Positions 7,759 to 17,600 of a stretch of DNA of 64,000 bases are shown piece by piece (positions within the stretch are counted from its first letter, which is position 1; every line of letters starts with the position of its first letter). The notes under the pieces were generated by a model, which saw only the letters and a list, made by a program, of their open reading frames with translations, did not search any database and was not told where the DNA came from. The stretch is from Mucilaginibacter sp. 44-25 (GTDB lineage Bacteria > Bacteroidota > Bacteroidia > Sphingobacteriales > Sphingobacteriaceae). The DNA is taken from NCBI GenBank assembly GCA_001898335.1, contig MKTS01000001.1:1-64000 (forward strand), read 5' to 3'. The position numbers and the translations under genes were made by a program.

Positions 7759-8967
7759 TTAATAATGGATGGTAATGGTGAAAGCACCTTCCTTATCTGA
7801 ACTGGCCAGGCCATAATCTTTCAGCTCAGCCTGCTTCAACCAGGGCAGTGTCCGGACACGGGCAAGCCACTCGTTAACTGGCAGGATCGATGGGCAATGG
7901 CCATTGATCAATATCGTGAGGTCCTGAAAGCTGGGCCCTTTTACGCTTCCAGGGTGATTGACGGTCGGCGGATTGATGCTAATCCTGCTCAACCTGATCT
8001 CCTGAGGCATCAAAGCGGCCAACTGATCGACCATGATGGATTTTTTTTGGCCCTTCCCGTAACCCATCAGGCTCACCAGCTTCTCCTCGGCGTTCGTTTT
8101 TTCAGCGATCGCGTTGAGGTCAGCGGTCTGTGTTGACTGCCTGCTCAGTTGATCCTGTAAAGAAGAATTAGATCGGTTTAATTCTAAAAAGCAAAGGGTA
8201 TTGACCAGGAGCAGAAGAAAGAACACCCCAAGCAATACGATTCCTTTCTTCTTTAATGCGGCGCCGCTTATAAAATTCCGCATATGCTCATTGATTACCG
8301 GATGTGTCGTTTCTACCGGGTCGATGTCGCCGTAAAGTATCGCTTGAAAGGCAGCTGCGTAGGGCAGGACCAGTTGTTCGTCTACGGTTTCCATACCAAT
8401 CTTGATCGGATAACCTTCAGACATATCACCTTTAAACTTATAATCGAACCAATAGCCTTGTTCGTCCCGGGTAATTTCATGTCCGTCAAAGCGGATAATT
8501 GAGTCATATTGGTTCAGTTGTTCGCTGATCTTCGCGACCGGAAAAGCGGCGAGTGTCAGTATAACGACGCGAAAGCCCTGGTCCGTGAGGGAAGAGATGA
8601 AGAGGTCAGCTTCCGATTTCCGGATCATGGATACAAAGCGACGTGGGCCGGCATCATATTCCTGGATATAAAAATCGGCCGGGTCGGCACCGGGCATAAG
8701 GCTGCTGAAATCATAACCAGTCTGGCTTCCTGATTTGTCAATGATTTTAGTGACCACGCCTTTGCCGGCGACATGCAGCGCCACGTAGCTCCCTTTTTCA
8801 AATTCCTCGCCGATACCTTTCAGATTTGTGGCATTTTTGAGCCGTTTAAGCAGGTCCAGTTGATTGCCTTTTCTGGACAGACCCAGCGCGGAGATGCGCG
8901 ATCCGTCGTCATGGCGCCGAACCGATACGCCAATACATTGATTGATACGGGTGAGTGCCTCCAGCAT
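7759..8967 (-). CDS. GspL/PilM-PilN-like assembly protein
   Basis: A 402-residue protein. The first about 235 residues form a cytoplasmic domain with a degenerate actin-like pattern, as in GspL; I see no intact phosphate loops. One membrane helix follows at about residues 240-262 (KGIVLLGVFFLLLLVNTLCF), then a coiled-coil region and a periplasmic PilN-type ferredoxin-like domain (LAALMPQEIRLSRISINPP, LTILINGHC, LARVRTLPWLKQAELKDYGL). This is the usual GspL layout. It starts two bases after the secretin gene stop and is followed by the GspM-like gene. Confidence 0.75.
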   Translation of the reverse strand: MLEALTRINQCIGVSVRRHDDGSRISALGLSRKGNQLDLLKRLKNATNLKGIGEEFEKGSYVALHVAGKGVVTKIIDKSGSQTGYDFSSLMPGADPADFYIQEYDAGPRRFVSMIRKSEADLFISSLTDQGFRVVILTLAAFPVAKISEQLNQYDSIIRFDGHEITRDEQGYWFDYKFKGDMSEGYPIKIGMETVDEQLVLPYAAAFQAILYGDIDPVETTHPVINEHMRNFISGAALKKKGIVLLGVFFLLLLVNTLCFLELNRSNSSLQDQLSRQSTQTADLNAIAEKTNAEEKLVSLMGYGKGQKKSIMVDQLAALMPQEIRLSRISINPPTVNHPGSVKGPSFQDLTILINGHCPSILPVNEWLARVRTLPWLKQAELKDYGLASSDKEGAFTITIHY

Positions 8968-8969
8968 AG

Positions 8970-10904
8970 TTAACGGATAATAGTGGATTTGATCAATAAA
9001 AGGGTGACTACTTTGTCATTGCTTTTCGTCCGGCTGCTGAATATCCATTTCAGAACGGGGATGCGGGATAATAGCGGAATCCCGGAAGCGCTCTCATTGC
9101 TTTCCGTGCGTTCAATTCCGCCTAACAAGATCGTATCTTCCGATTTGACGCGTAAACTGGTTTCGTATTTACTGATGGCCTGTGGTGGTGGCGAGCCGTC
9201 TGTCGGTAAATTCAGGAAGTCGGAAATATTGATCTTGATGCTAAGCGTGACTTGTTCATTATCGGAAACTATAGGATTGATATTTACAGACAGATCGGCG
9301 TTGACCTCCTTGTATACGTTGGTGAACTGTGATGTAGGGTTGCTCAATCCGGGATAGATGCTTTGCGTTACATCTTTGTAATACGCCCGCTTGCCGATGC
9401 TAAAGCTCGCGGGGTGACCGTTCAGGGAAGATAATTTGGGTACCGAACGCACTTCTACATTGCCCTGGCTTTCCAGCGCGTTGACAGAGGCATAGAAATT
9501 GGGGGTGACATGACCCAGGTTTAAGGATGTTAACTTGCCTACGCTTCCTAAAAAGTCGTTGATAGATTTAGACCCGAACGTATAATTAATGCCTGGTAAG
9601 ATCCTGCCGCCGGTTTTCACGCTGTCTGCGATGCCGGCGGTAATACCGGTAGATACTACCCGATTTTTGTGTACATCGATCATGGTCAACTCGATCAGTA
9701 CAACAGGAACTAATTCGTCCAGTTGCCTGATCACCGCTTCCGCTTCATTGACCTTCATTGCAGATCCCGACAACAGAATGGCGTTGAGTTCGCGAAAAGG
9801 CTGGATCTGCAGACCGTTGGTGATCTCGGATGGTAAACTTCTCATGAGCGTGGAATCCACGGCGCGACGCTTGAGCTTGACCGTTTTAAAGGTTGCGACC
9901 CCGGTAACCTTACGGTCACCAATAAAATATACCCCATCATCCTGGCGGAAACTGTATTCTGTGTTTTTAAGCAGCATGCTCAAGAAGGTTTCGTAGCTGA
10001 CATCATTGACGTGCAGTGTGATGGTACCTTTCAGATCGGTATACAGGACATAATTTTTTCCGGCTTCCGAAGATGCCTGGCGCAACAGATCGTCGATGGG
10101 GGCGTTGAAAGCTTCTGCGGACAGTAGTTTTTTGCCGCCGCTCATCCGCGCGAAAATGCCCGCGTTTGGCGTCTTGCCTTGGGGTGAACGGGCGAACCTG
10201 CGGGTGGCGGTATTTTTTTCGCCGTTGATATAGTTTTCTTCGTTCTCTTCCAGTGCCTGGAAAACATAGAAGCCGTCAGCGGTTCTGGAAACTTTTAGAT
10301 TATTGATAAAGGCGATCTTATCCAGAGCAGCATCAAAGGGCGCAGCGGCGATAAAGCCGCTTATCGTTTTTTCCTGCAGTGGCACGGGAATGACCACATT
10401 TTTTCCGGAGATAGCCGTAATACGCCTGGCTACGGATCGCAGGCTGTCGTTATTCAACTCCAGGGATAAGGTTCCGGCGATCTTATCGTAGGAAGCATTG
10501 ATGTTCCGCGGCAGGGAAGGCAGCACGGATATGGGGGGATTGTAGGGCGTCACCAAAATGATGGAACCGGTCACATTAACGTCCAGGCTGTACTTGTATG
10601 CCAGGAAGGCGAGCACTTCCGCCGCAGTAACACCGTTGAACGTATCAAATACGGGGCCTGTCAGCGAAGGGTCTGTACTGATATTAACGCCGGTGGCACG
10701 TGCCAGCGCGTTCAGATAATCGCGCATCGGTAAACCGCTGACATTCAGTTGCACCTTCTGTTTGAGTCCGGGCGACTGGCCGGCAAGCAGGGAGAGGTTC
10801 GTTTCAATGACTTTAATGCGATCAGCGTTTGGTACTTGGGCCAGTCCTTTGACGGAACCTAACACGATCAGCAGACCACACAGCCTCGCGATAAATTTGG
10901 GCAT
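8970..10904 (-). CDS. gspD: Secretin, outer-membrane channel of the type II secretion system
   Basis: A 644-residue protein with a Sec signal peptide (ends LAQ at about residue 23). The N-terminal half holds small ring-building domains: an N0/STN-like segment (LPMRDYLNALARATGVNIS) and repeats at about 155-215 and 275-335. An N1-like segment contains 'LNAILLSGSAMKVNEAEAVI'. The C-terminal secretin barrel, about residues 390-640, shows the diagnostic 'GNVEVRSVPKLSSLNGHPAS' and the end motif 'GIPLLSRIPVLKWIFSS'. Secretins form the 12-15-fold gated channel through which pseudopilus-driven substrates leave. The gene sits between gspE and gspL in operon order. No pilotin-binding S-domain is evident. 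Confidence 0.93.
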   Translation of the reverse strand: MPKFIARLCGLLIVLGSVKGLAQVPNADRIKVIETNLSLLAGQSPGLKQKVQLNVSGLPMRDYLNALARATGVNISTDPSLTGPVFDTFNGVTAAEVLAFLAYKYSLDVNVTGSIILVTPYNPPISVLPSLPRNINASYDKIAGTLSLELNNDSLRSVARRITAISGKNVVIPVPLQEKTISGFIAAAPFDAALDKIAFINNLKVSRTADGFYVFQALEENEENYINGEKNTATRRFARSPQGKTPNAGIFARMSGGKKLLSAEAFNAPIDDLLRQASSEAGKNYVLYTDLKGTITLHVNDVSYETFLSMLLKNTEYSFRQDDGVYFIGDRKVTGVATFKTVKLKRRAVDSTLMRSLPSEITNGLQIQPFRELNAILLSGSAMKVNEAEAVIRQLDELVPVVLIELTMIDVHKNRVVSTGITAGIADSVKTGGRILPGINYTFGSKSINDFLGSVGKLTSLNLGHVTPNFYASVNALESQGNVEVRSVPKLSSLNGHPASFSIGKRAYYKDVTQSIYPGLSNPTSQFTNVYKEVNADLSVNINPIVSDNEQVTLSIKINISDFLNLPTDGSPPPQAISKYETSLRVKSEDTILLGGIERTESNESASGIPLLSRIPVLKWIFSSRTKSNDKVVTLLLIKSTIIR

Positions 10905-10907
10905 AGT

Positions 10908-12323
10908 TCAATAGTTAAATAATAGGGGGTAAATCTCTTCCGCTGAGGTAGCACCCTCTTGGAAAAGTTCAAAAGCGTTTATCGCAAGTGTTTTAATGCC
11001 ACGCGCTGTTAATAATTCACTGATATGCAGGGTTCGCTTTTTGATCTCTTGGGCCAGTTCCCTGTCGATCGGAATAACCTCATAGATGGCTTTCCGCCCT
11101 TTGTAACCGGTTTGGTAACAGGCATTGCAGCCAACCGGGTCGTAACAATACCCAACTTCTGTTGGCGGAGAGAAGTGAGGCGGAAAAAAACTCCCATCAA
11201 AAGCCACTTTCTTTTTGCATTCCGGGCAGAGCAATCGTACGAGACGCTGCGCGACGGTGGTCGTCAGCGTGTCGGAAACCAGGAAGGGATCCACGCCCAT
11301 ATCCGTTAATCGGTTAACGGTACCCCACGCCGAATTGGTATGAATGGTTGAAAGCACCAGGTGGCCCGTGATGGCCGCCCGGATCGCCATTTCCGCGGTG
11401 TCCGGGTCCCGTATCTCGCCGACCATGATCACATCGGGATCCTGACGCAGAAAAGACCGGAGCGCGGCGCCGAACGTAAGTCCGATAGATTCTTTCAGTT
11501 GTGCCTGGTTAATGCCGTCAAGCGTATATTCCACAGGGTCCTCGATCGTCATTACATTTCGTGTTTCCTGGTTGAGTAATTTAAGTGTCGCGTAAAGCGT
11601 GGTGGTCTTTCCGGATCCGGTGGGCCCGCTGATGAGCAAAAGTCCGTTGGGGCGCCTGACACCCTGCATATAGTTTTGCCGGTCATGATCCGAAAAACCG
11701 AGTTTGTCCAGGCTGATGTTAGCCGCGTCATTGTTCAGCAGGCGGAGGACGATTTTTTCTCCTCGCAGGGTCGGCAGAACGGAAACGCGGATGTCAAATT
11801 TTTCAGCGCCGCGTTCAAAACTCATTCGGCCATCCTGGGGTAAGCGTTTTTCAGCAATGTCGAGGTGCGCTTCCACTTTGATCACATTGACGAGCATCGG
11901 GTAATCCTGATGGTTGATGAGGTGCCGTTCCACGAGTTGTCCGTCGATACGCATGCGTACCCGGCACTTGTCTTCATATATCTCAATATGGATATCGCTG
12001 CTACGTAGTGATCTTGCCTCCTGGATGATCTTTTGCAGGAAATTATCGGATAACGCGCCTGAAATTTCCGGTGAGCGGTTTTCGCCCTGCTGATAATATT
12101 TGTTCAATAAGCGCCGGATCTCCGTGTCGCTGATCGGATGAAAGCAGATAGGCGTATTCAGTAATAATTGCAGTTCCTCTTCAAATTCATTGATGGTTTG
12201 GGTATCGCTGCAATACAGATGAAATACCCCCTGTTTTTTTTCTTTGGGTAACACGCCGTAATGCCAGGCGGTCGCTGATTTTAACTGGTGAAGGGCGTCT
12301 GTCTGAATGAAAATATCGTCCAT
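10908..12323 (-). CDS. gspE: Type II secretion / pilus assembly ATPase GspE
   Basis: The ATG at 12323 gives 471 residues (MDDIFIQTDALHQL...); an upstream ATG at 12398 would overlap the peptidase gene by 74 bases with non-typical sequence and is rejected. All GspE/PilB signatures are visible: Asp box region 'SDIHIEIYEDKCRVRMRIDG', Walker A GPTGSGKTTTLYATL, Walker B 'DPDVIMVGEIRDPDTAE', His box 'TGHLVLSTIHTNSA', and a zinc-binding loop CPECKKK...CNACYQTGYKGR with four cysteines. It is a cytoplasmic hexameric motor that drives pseudopilus polymerisation. The N-terminal N1E domain is short. The gene starts one base from the peptidase stop codon. Confidence 0.95.
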   Translation of the reverse strand: MDDIFIQTDALHQLKSATAWHYGVLPKEKKQGVFHLYCSDTQTINEFEEELQLLLNTPICFHPISDTEIRRLLNKYYQQGENRSPEISGALSDNFLQKIIQEARSLRSSDIHIEIYEDKCRVRMRIDGQLVERHLINHQDYPMLVNVIKVEAHLDIAEKRLPQDGRMSFERGAEKFDIRVSVLPTLRGEKIVLRLLNNDAANISLDKLGFSDHDRQNYMQGVRRPNGLLLISGPTGSGKTTTLYATLKLLNQETRNVMTIEDPVEYTLDGINQAQLKESIGLTFGAALRSFLRQDPDVIMVGEIRDPDTAEMAIRAAITGHLVLSTIHTNSAWGTVNRLTDMGVDPFLVSDTLTTTVAQRLVRLLCPECKKKVAFDGSFFPPHFSPPTEVGYCYDPVGCNACYQTGYKGRKAIYEVIPIDRELAQEIKKRTLHISELLTARGIKTLAINAFELFQEGATSAEEIYPLLFNY

Positions 12324-12324
12324 A

Positions 12325-12846
12325 TCAGTTCGAGAATAAAAAAATGAAAGGATCATCAAACAGGCGATACCAGCCGAATAACCAGTCGCCACTCGCAAAG
12401 ATCAACAAGAGCAAAGCCTGCAGTCCGGCTAAAGGGACATGCTTGTTTCCATTTGATCGTAACCAACGGTATAAGGCCCAGCCAATCAAAATAAAGAAGA
12501 GGGAAGCTGCATAAAATATAATGAAGGTCGCTGTGGGCAAAATAAAAGCTACACAAAGGAGGAACAAAAGATCTCCACAGCCGATCAGCGCGTCAATAAC
12601 TTTTGTCTGCCGGCCGCGGGCCAAGCGGAAGTACAGCCTGACGCACAGATATTGTAAGATCAGGAACGCCAGGTTCAGTAACGTGAACCGGATGATTTCT
12701 CCCGCAGGATAGGCGAGACGAAGCTGAATGACCAGGCCGCACAATCCGAGCATGGGAAACAGGGGCCATGATATGGACCGGCTTTGTACATCCTGGATAA
12801 ACATGATGATCAGGAGAATGACGATAAGGAACTTAAGCACTAGCAC
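12325..12846 (-). CDS. A24-family prepilin peptidase, short form without methyltransferase domain
   Basis: The GTG at 12846, directly after the pseudopilin stop, gives 173 residues; an ATG at 12918 would overlap the pseudopilin gene by 71 bases. About five hydrophobic segments are visible. Two conserved aspartates of this membrane aspartyl protease family can be placed: FIQDVQSRSISW (equivalent of 'IDlrtrriP') in the first loop and LIGCGDLLFL (equivalent of GxGD) in the middle. The Cys-rich N-terminal N-methylation domain of PilD is absent, which is common in short A24 members. It should cleave the pseudopilin leaders encoded at 5252, 5604 and 12848. Confidence 0.85.
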   Translation of the reverse strand: MLVLKFLIVILLIIMFIQDVQSRSISWPLFPMLGLCGLVIQLRLAYPAGEIIRFTLLNLAFLILQYLCVRLYFRLARGRQTKVIDALIGCGDLLFLLCVAFILPTATFIIFYAASLFFILIGWALYRWLRSNGNKHVPLAGLQALLLLIFASGDWLFGWYRLFDDPFIFLFSN

Positions 12847-12847
12847 A

Positions 12848-13285
12848 TTAATCCGGGGTAACTTCTTTGATCGCTTTATCCTGGGTGATTTCCCATACGT
12901 TGAACTTGCCATCACCATTAAAATCTGTCACGGAAGTCGCCCGTGCGACGAAACCGGCATTATCTGCTTGGGTGATCTCTATCCGGTAATTGGCGGTACC
13001 AGTCTTGTCGTCGGAAACGAGTTTTCGCTGTTGAAATCCGATCTCTGTAAGATCAGATGAGTACCTGGAATGTTCAAAAAAGTAACTTTCCTCCAAAGTT
13101 TGCAGATAGGCGAGCTGGGTTTTGGCTTCGGTGCTTTTCGAACGCGTGATCAGCGGCATGAAGGACGGCAGCGCCAGGAAAATGAGGATGCCGATGATCA
13201 CCAGTACAACTAATACTTCAGTGAGGGTAAAGGCTTTGACCTTGAATCGTTTAAATCTGTGATGAGGTTTCATAAATACTGCCAT
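12848..13285 (-). CDS. gspG: Major pseudopilin GspG
   Basis: A 145-residue prepilin with leader MAVFMKPHHRFKRFKVKA and mature start FTLTEVLVVLVIIGILIFLA: Ala-Phe cleavage junction, Glu at +5, long hydrophobic helix. After it comes the GspG-type globular domain with 'TEAKTQLAYLQTLEESYFFE' and, near the C-terminus, TDFNGDGKFNVWEI, which has the spacing of the GspG calcium-binding loop (acidic residues around DxNGDG). GspG is the main pseudopilus subunit. A second ATG four codons in (13273) is an equally possible start. It is the first gene of the minus half-operon and faces the RHS operon across the shared 631-base region. Confidence 0.9.
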   Translation of the reverse strand: MAVFMKPHHRFKRFKVKAFTLTEVLVVLVIIGILIFLALPSFMPLITRSKSTEAKTQLAYLQTLEESYFFEHSRYSSDLTEIGFQQRKLVSDDKTGTANYRIEITQADNAGFVARATSVTDFNGDGKFNVWEITQDKAIKEVTPD

Positions 13286-13916
13286 AAATATAAATGATTT
13301 TGATCAAATCATAAATAAAAATGTTGGGTATTATTTTTTGATCATGAAGCTTACCCACAAACCGTACCTATAGCGATTAGGTGTAGTGATAAATATTATG
13401 AAAATATTTTTTCTTCATAATAATATGTATATTAGCGATGCCTTTACTATTAATAACGATCACAATTATATGAGTACCTCCCTGCCTTTTATGCCGTTAC
13501 CATTTTGCCTTCTTTCACATAGCAACCGTTTGAATCGTACTTTGCAAATAGCAAAAGTTATAGGCGGATATCAAAAAATAATTGGCAAAACCACGCTTTT
13601 CATATTGCCTGTCGTTCAACACAGAAATATAATGGTAATTCTTGGCTAACTGTTAAAAACTGAATGTTGCTTATCCTCAGCTATTCAGGTTACAGCACTT
13701 CTTTATCAAAGCCAAACTAATTAGCAATACTAACGAATTTCAATCGATGAAAGCCCTGTTATCACGGACAGAACTATGTTCATCCTCTTCACTGGCCATC
13801 AGCCTCATTGTATTCTCTGGTCAAGTAGCTTTTTGCTGTACTCTACTTTATATAAGACCTTTTTCTGTCATTAACAAACATTTTAATTCATAACGTACCC
13901 CTAATCAATCAAACAG
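13286..13916. promoter_or_regulatory. 631-bp divergent intergenic region between gspG and the RHS operon
   Basis: This AT-rich stretch separates the first gene of the minus Gsp half-operon from the first gene of the plus RHS operon, so it must contain both promoters. No convincing gene lies in it; the plus-strand frame at 13386-13649 has a composition unlike the neighbours. I could not fix a clear TAnnTTTG element in either direction. The length is unusual for this compact neighbourhood, so binding sites for a shared regulator are plausible but not seen directly. Confidence 0.5.
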
Positions 13917-14606
13917 ATGAAACGTACCCTTCTTTTCTTGCTCATGATCATTACTGGTTTACACGCCTATTCACAAGGCTTCTTTTCCACTACCGCCTAC
14001 AGTACCAGTGTTCCACGAGGAGTTGGAGCTAATAGCTTATTCGGCTGGGGTGAAAATAGCAGCAGTACAATCGATGTCAGACCCAATCCCGGCAATGCGA
14101 ATGGAACCATGATGATCAACTACCACACGGGGATCACTTTTTCCGCGAATTCTTATTACGGCGGTATCCGGTTTTACAATCAGGGATATCCTAATCCCTA
14201 TGATAGTTCCACCGGTGCGACCATGGTGATGAGCATTACCAATAATAATGTCGGTATTGGTACGACAAACCCTGATCAGAAACTGACGGTGAATGGAATG
14301 ATCCACGCCAGCAGTGTAAAAGTGGATACCAATATACCGGTTCCTGACTACGTCTTTCAAAGGGACTACAAGCTCACGGATCTTTCGGCTTTGGCTGCTT
14401 ACATCAACAAAAATCATCATTTGCCGGAAATACCTTCAGCAGCGGACATGGAAAGCAAGGGAATGGATGTAGGCAAGATGAACCTGCTGCTGCTCAAAAA
14501 AGTAGAGGAACTCACGCTGCATTTGATCAAAAAAGAGGCGGAAATCAAGAAACTCCAGCGAAGTGTTGCCGCAGTTAAAAGGTCACTTAGACAAATCAAA
14601 AAGTAA
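13917..14606 (+). CDS. Exported tail-fibre-like protein
   Basis: A 229-residue protein with a Sec signal peptide (MKRTLLFLLMIITGLHAYSQ). The middle part has the beta-repeat 'NNVGIGTTNPDQKLTVNGMI' typical of phage tail fibres and of Bacteroidota surface proteins. After it come 'YVFQRDYKLTDLSALAAYI', 'HHLPEIPSAADMESKGMDVG', and a C-terminal coiled coil (residues about 180-229). This end is like the region before or within intramolecular chaperones of tail-spike proteins, but the S74 catalytic dyad is not evident. It is ten bases upstream of the 1360-aa shell protein, in the same operon; trimerisation through the coiled coil is inferred. Confidence 0.8.
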   Translation: MKRTLLFLLMIITGLHAYSQGFFSTTAYSTSVPRGVGANSLFGWGENSSSTIDVRPNPGNANGTMMINYHTGITFSANSYYGGIRFYNQGYPNPYDSSTGATMVMSITNNNVGIGTTNPDQKLTVNGMIHASSVKVDTNIPVPDYVFQRDYKLTDLSALAAYINKNHHLPEIPSAADMESKGMDVGKMNLLLLKKVEELTLHLIKKEAEIKKLQRSVAAVKRSLRQIKK

Positions 14607-14615
14607 AAAATTCTA

Positions 14616-17600
14616 ATGCGATTCCCTAACTACCTCGTCATCATGCGTTCCAACTCGTTATTTGCCTTGTTCTTGTTTTTATTGATCACGCAGCATAGCC
14701 TTGGCCAAATTCAGCCACAATTTCCGATCAGTATGCCGAGTGCTAATGCCGCTAATTTGGGCATGTACCTGGAAACACCCGTGTCAAAATATACCGGGAT
14801 ACCATCGATCTCCATCCCCTTATACACCGTCACAGATGGCGGTTTGAAAATTCCGGTGGAATTAAGCTATCATGCCGGTGGGGTAAAAGTGGATAATCAC
14901 CCCGGCTGGGTGGGCTTGGGTTGGTCTTTGCGTGCAGGCGGGTACATCTCCCGCATTGTGAGAGGTTTGGAAGACGAACTGCCTGCCGATATGGGGGGAT
15001 TTTATGATAACTACTCGACCCTGGGTGATGCGGATTGGAATACCGCAGCCAAACTTAAAGCACGCGCGGATGCTAATCTTGATGCCTCTCCTGATGAATT
15101 CTCGTTTAGTGTGGGAGGAGTATCGGGTACCTTCCTTATGGATCATCAGGGAACCTGGCAGGTTCGTTGCGACAGGGATGTCAAAGTTATTTTTAATAAT
15201 GCTGATTTTATTCAGCCTTTTATTACTACCGCGCCACCTAATACCAGCGGTATCAGTAGTTATCACCGGAACTTCGGAAAGTTTACCCTGATCACCGGAG
15301 ATGGTACGAAATATATTTTTGGGGGCACCAATGATGCCATTGATTACAGCATCGACTTCTTCAGCCAGAATTCGACCCAATGGACAGCAACTGCCTGGTA
15401 CCTGACGCAGGTTGTTTCAGCGGACGGAAAGCATACCATTAATCTTACTTACGAAAGGGACCAGTATACAAACGTGTTGTACTGGAACAAATATATCAGT
15501 TACTCGAATATACTACTACCAAATAACCAGGTTTGTTCATCGGCTGCGGAGGTTGTCCGTACTTCTGCGTCGCTTGGTGGTAATCTAATTGCGCCGGTTT
15601 ATCTGAGGGCTATAGAAACAACAAGCGAGTATCTGCAATTTGACCGGTCTACAACCAACGAACTAAGGTATCCCAATTCCATCTACGGATCCTCCTACGC
15701 GGTTTACGACAAGGTGAGGTCTGTTAGTTCCGCATCGCAACAACAAACCTTACAGACCGATGCTGAAAGGCAAGCGAGTGTCGATACGACTTTATACAAG
15801 TTTATGCCGTATCTCCGGCAAAATGGAGTAACGGCCTATCCCGGGATCTTAAATAATCTGCAATGGAAAAAGCTGGACAGATTTACGTTAAAGGACAAAT
15901 ACCTTAATCAGGTCGTTAAGCAATTTAATTTCAATTATTCCGATGACAATACCCGGCGTCTGACCTTACTTTCGCTCAAGGAAAGTAACCCTTCCGCGAC
16001 TGCTGCAGACACCTTGCCGCCCTATCGATTCTTTTATGATGAAACCCATCCGCTTGGCAGTTATCTCAATAAATATGTAGATGACTGGGGATACAGTGCC
16101 AATCCAGCTAATTATTCCAATGATCTGACCTTTCCGCGTTTGGTGGACCCGGCCTACTGTACTACGGGGACGTTGAGAAAGATGGTCTATCCGATGGGGG
16201 GATACAAGCTGTTTTTTTTTGAGTCAAACGATTATTCGTATGTAGTTAACGATGATTCAAAGTCCCTCCGCAATAATAATAAAGTCGGGGGCGGACTAAG
16301 AGTGAAATCGATATTTGACTATGACCCCGTAGCTAAAAAAGTAAAAGGCTTGAAATATTATTACCTGAGAAACTTCACGTCGCCCAACCAATTGGTCAAA
16401 CTTTCGAGCGGCGTTTTAAAAAGTGAGCCGGCACATTACAGGACATTCAGGGATACCCTCCCCAGCGGTGAAATATTTGAGGGTGCTGTTACATCCCAAA
16501 ATTCTGTCATTCCCATTAGTGAAAATGCCGAGGGGAGCCCAATCGGTTACTCGGAAGTCGCGGAGGTATACACGGATAACAGTTACATAAACAGTAAATT
16601 TACAAACTATGATGACGGCCGTTTGGACGAGAATGTGTTGGGTACTCTGTTTTACCAAAAGAGTTTAACCAATAGTTTTTCATCTTTAGCGCTGGAAAGA
16701 GGGAAGTTAAAATATGCTGCAGTATTTAATGCCAACGGGATCAAGCTGAAATCTAGCACTTTCTCTTATCAAGCGCTCAGGAATAACCGCACTTATGTAA
16801 GGCAAACCGATGCTAAGAAATACCAGGTCTGTGATTACGGTGTTGCAGGGGCGTCACTTAGCGGGCCATTCGTTTACGAAGGCGGCTCCTACAAGTTTTA
16901 CACCTATCCATACGTGCCGGTGACCGCAGTGGACAGTTTGTTTGATGGAGCATCACCCGTGGTGAAAACGGTGAATTATTATTACGATAATCCGTTGAAT
17001 AAATTGTTGACGAGGACGGAAGTCCTCAAGACGGACGGCAAAAAGACGACGGACTTGACCTTGTATCCGCAGGATTATGCGGCCGGAACCAACTTTATCG
17101 ATCAACTGCTAGCCAACAACATTGTTGAAAGCCCAATTGAGAGTGTGCGCTATGTCACAGATCCCGCTACGAGTAGTACACGGATTATATCGGCTAAACT
17201 TCAGACCTACGATCCGACTAATCCAACGCTGAAAAATGCAGATTACCAGTTGGAAGCCCTCACGGCATTGAACTTATCCAATTTTAAATTCTCCGGCAGC
17301 GTGCAGGGGGGATTACCCTATAATACAGGTAAGTCAGGTTTCAGTATGGATCCGAATTACAAGAATATCGCGAACTATACGTATAATCAAACCTTTGGAA
17401 CTTTACAGCAGAGCGATATTGTCAATGGAATCTCAAGTTCGCTGATCTGGGGTTATAATAACCAACTGCCCATCGCTAAAGTGATCAACGCGAAATATAC
17501 GGAGATCTATTTCAATGGTTTTGAAGAGGAGGTTGCCAATGTTTCCGCTGACAGCAAAACCGGGTTTAAAAGTAAAATACTGAATGGAGGCGCTTATAAC

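Noticed and set aside
13386..13649. 87-aa plus-strand ORF in the divergent region
   Set aside because: Composition is random-like (many Met, Asn, His), no recognisable domain, no partner, and it would lie over the needed promoters.
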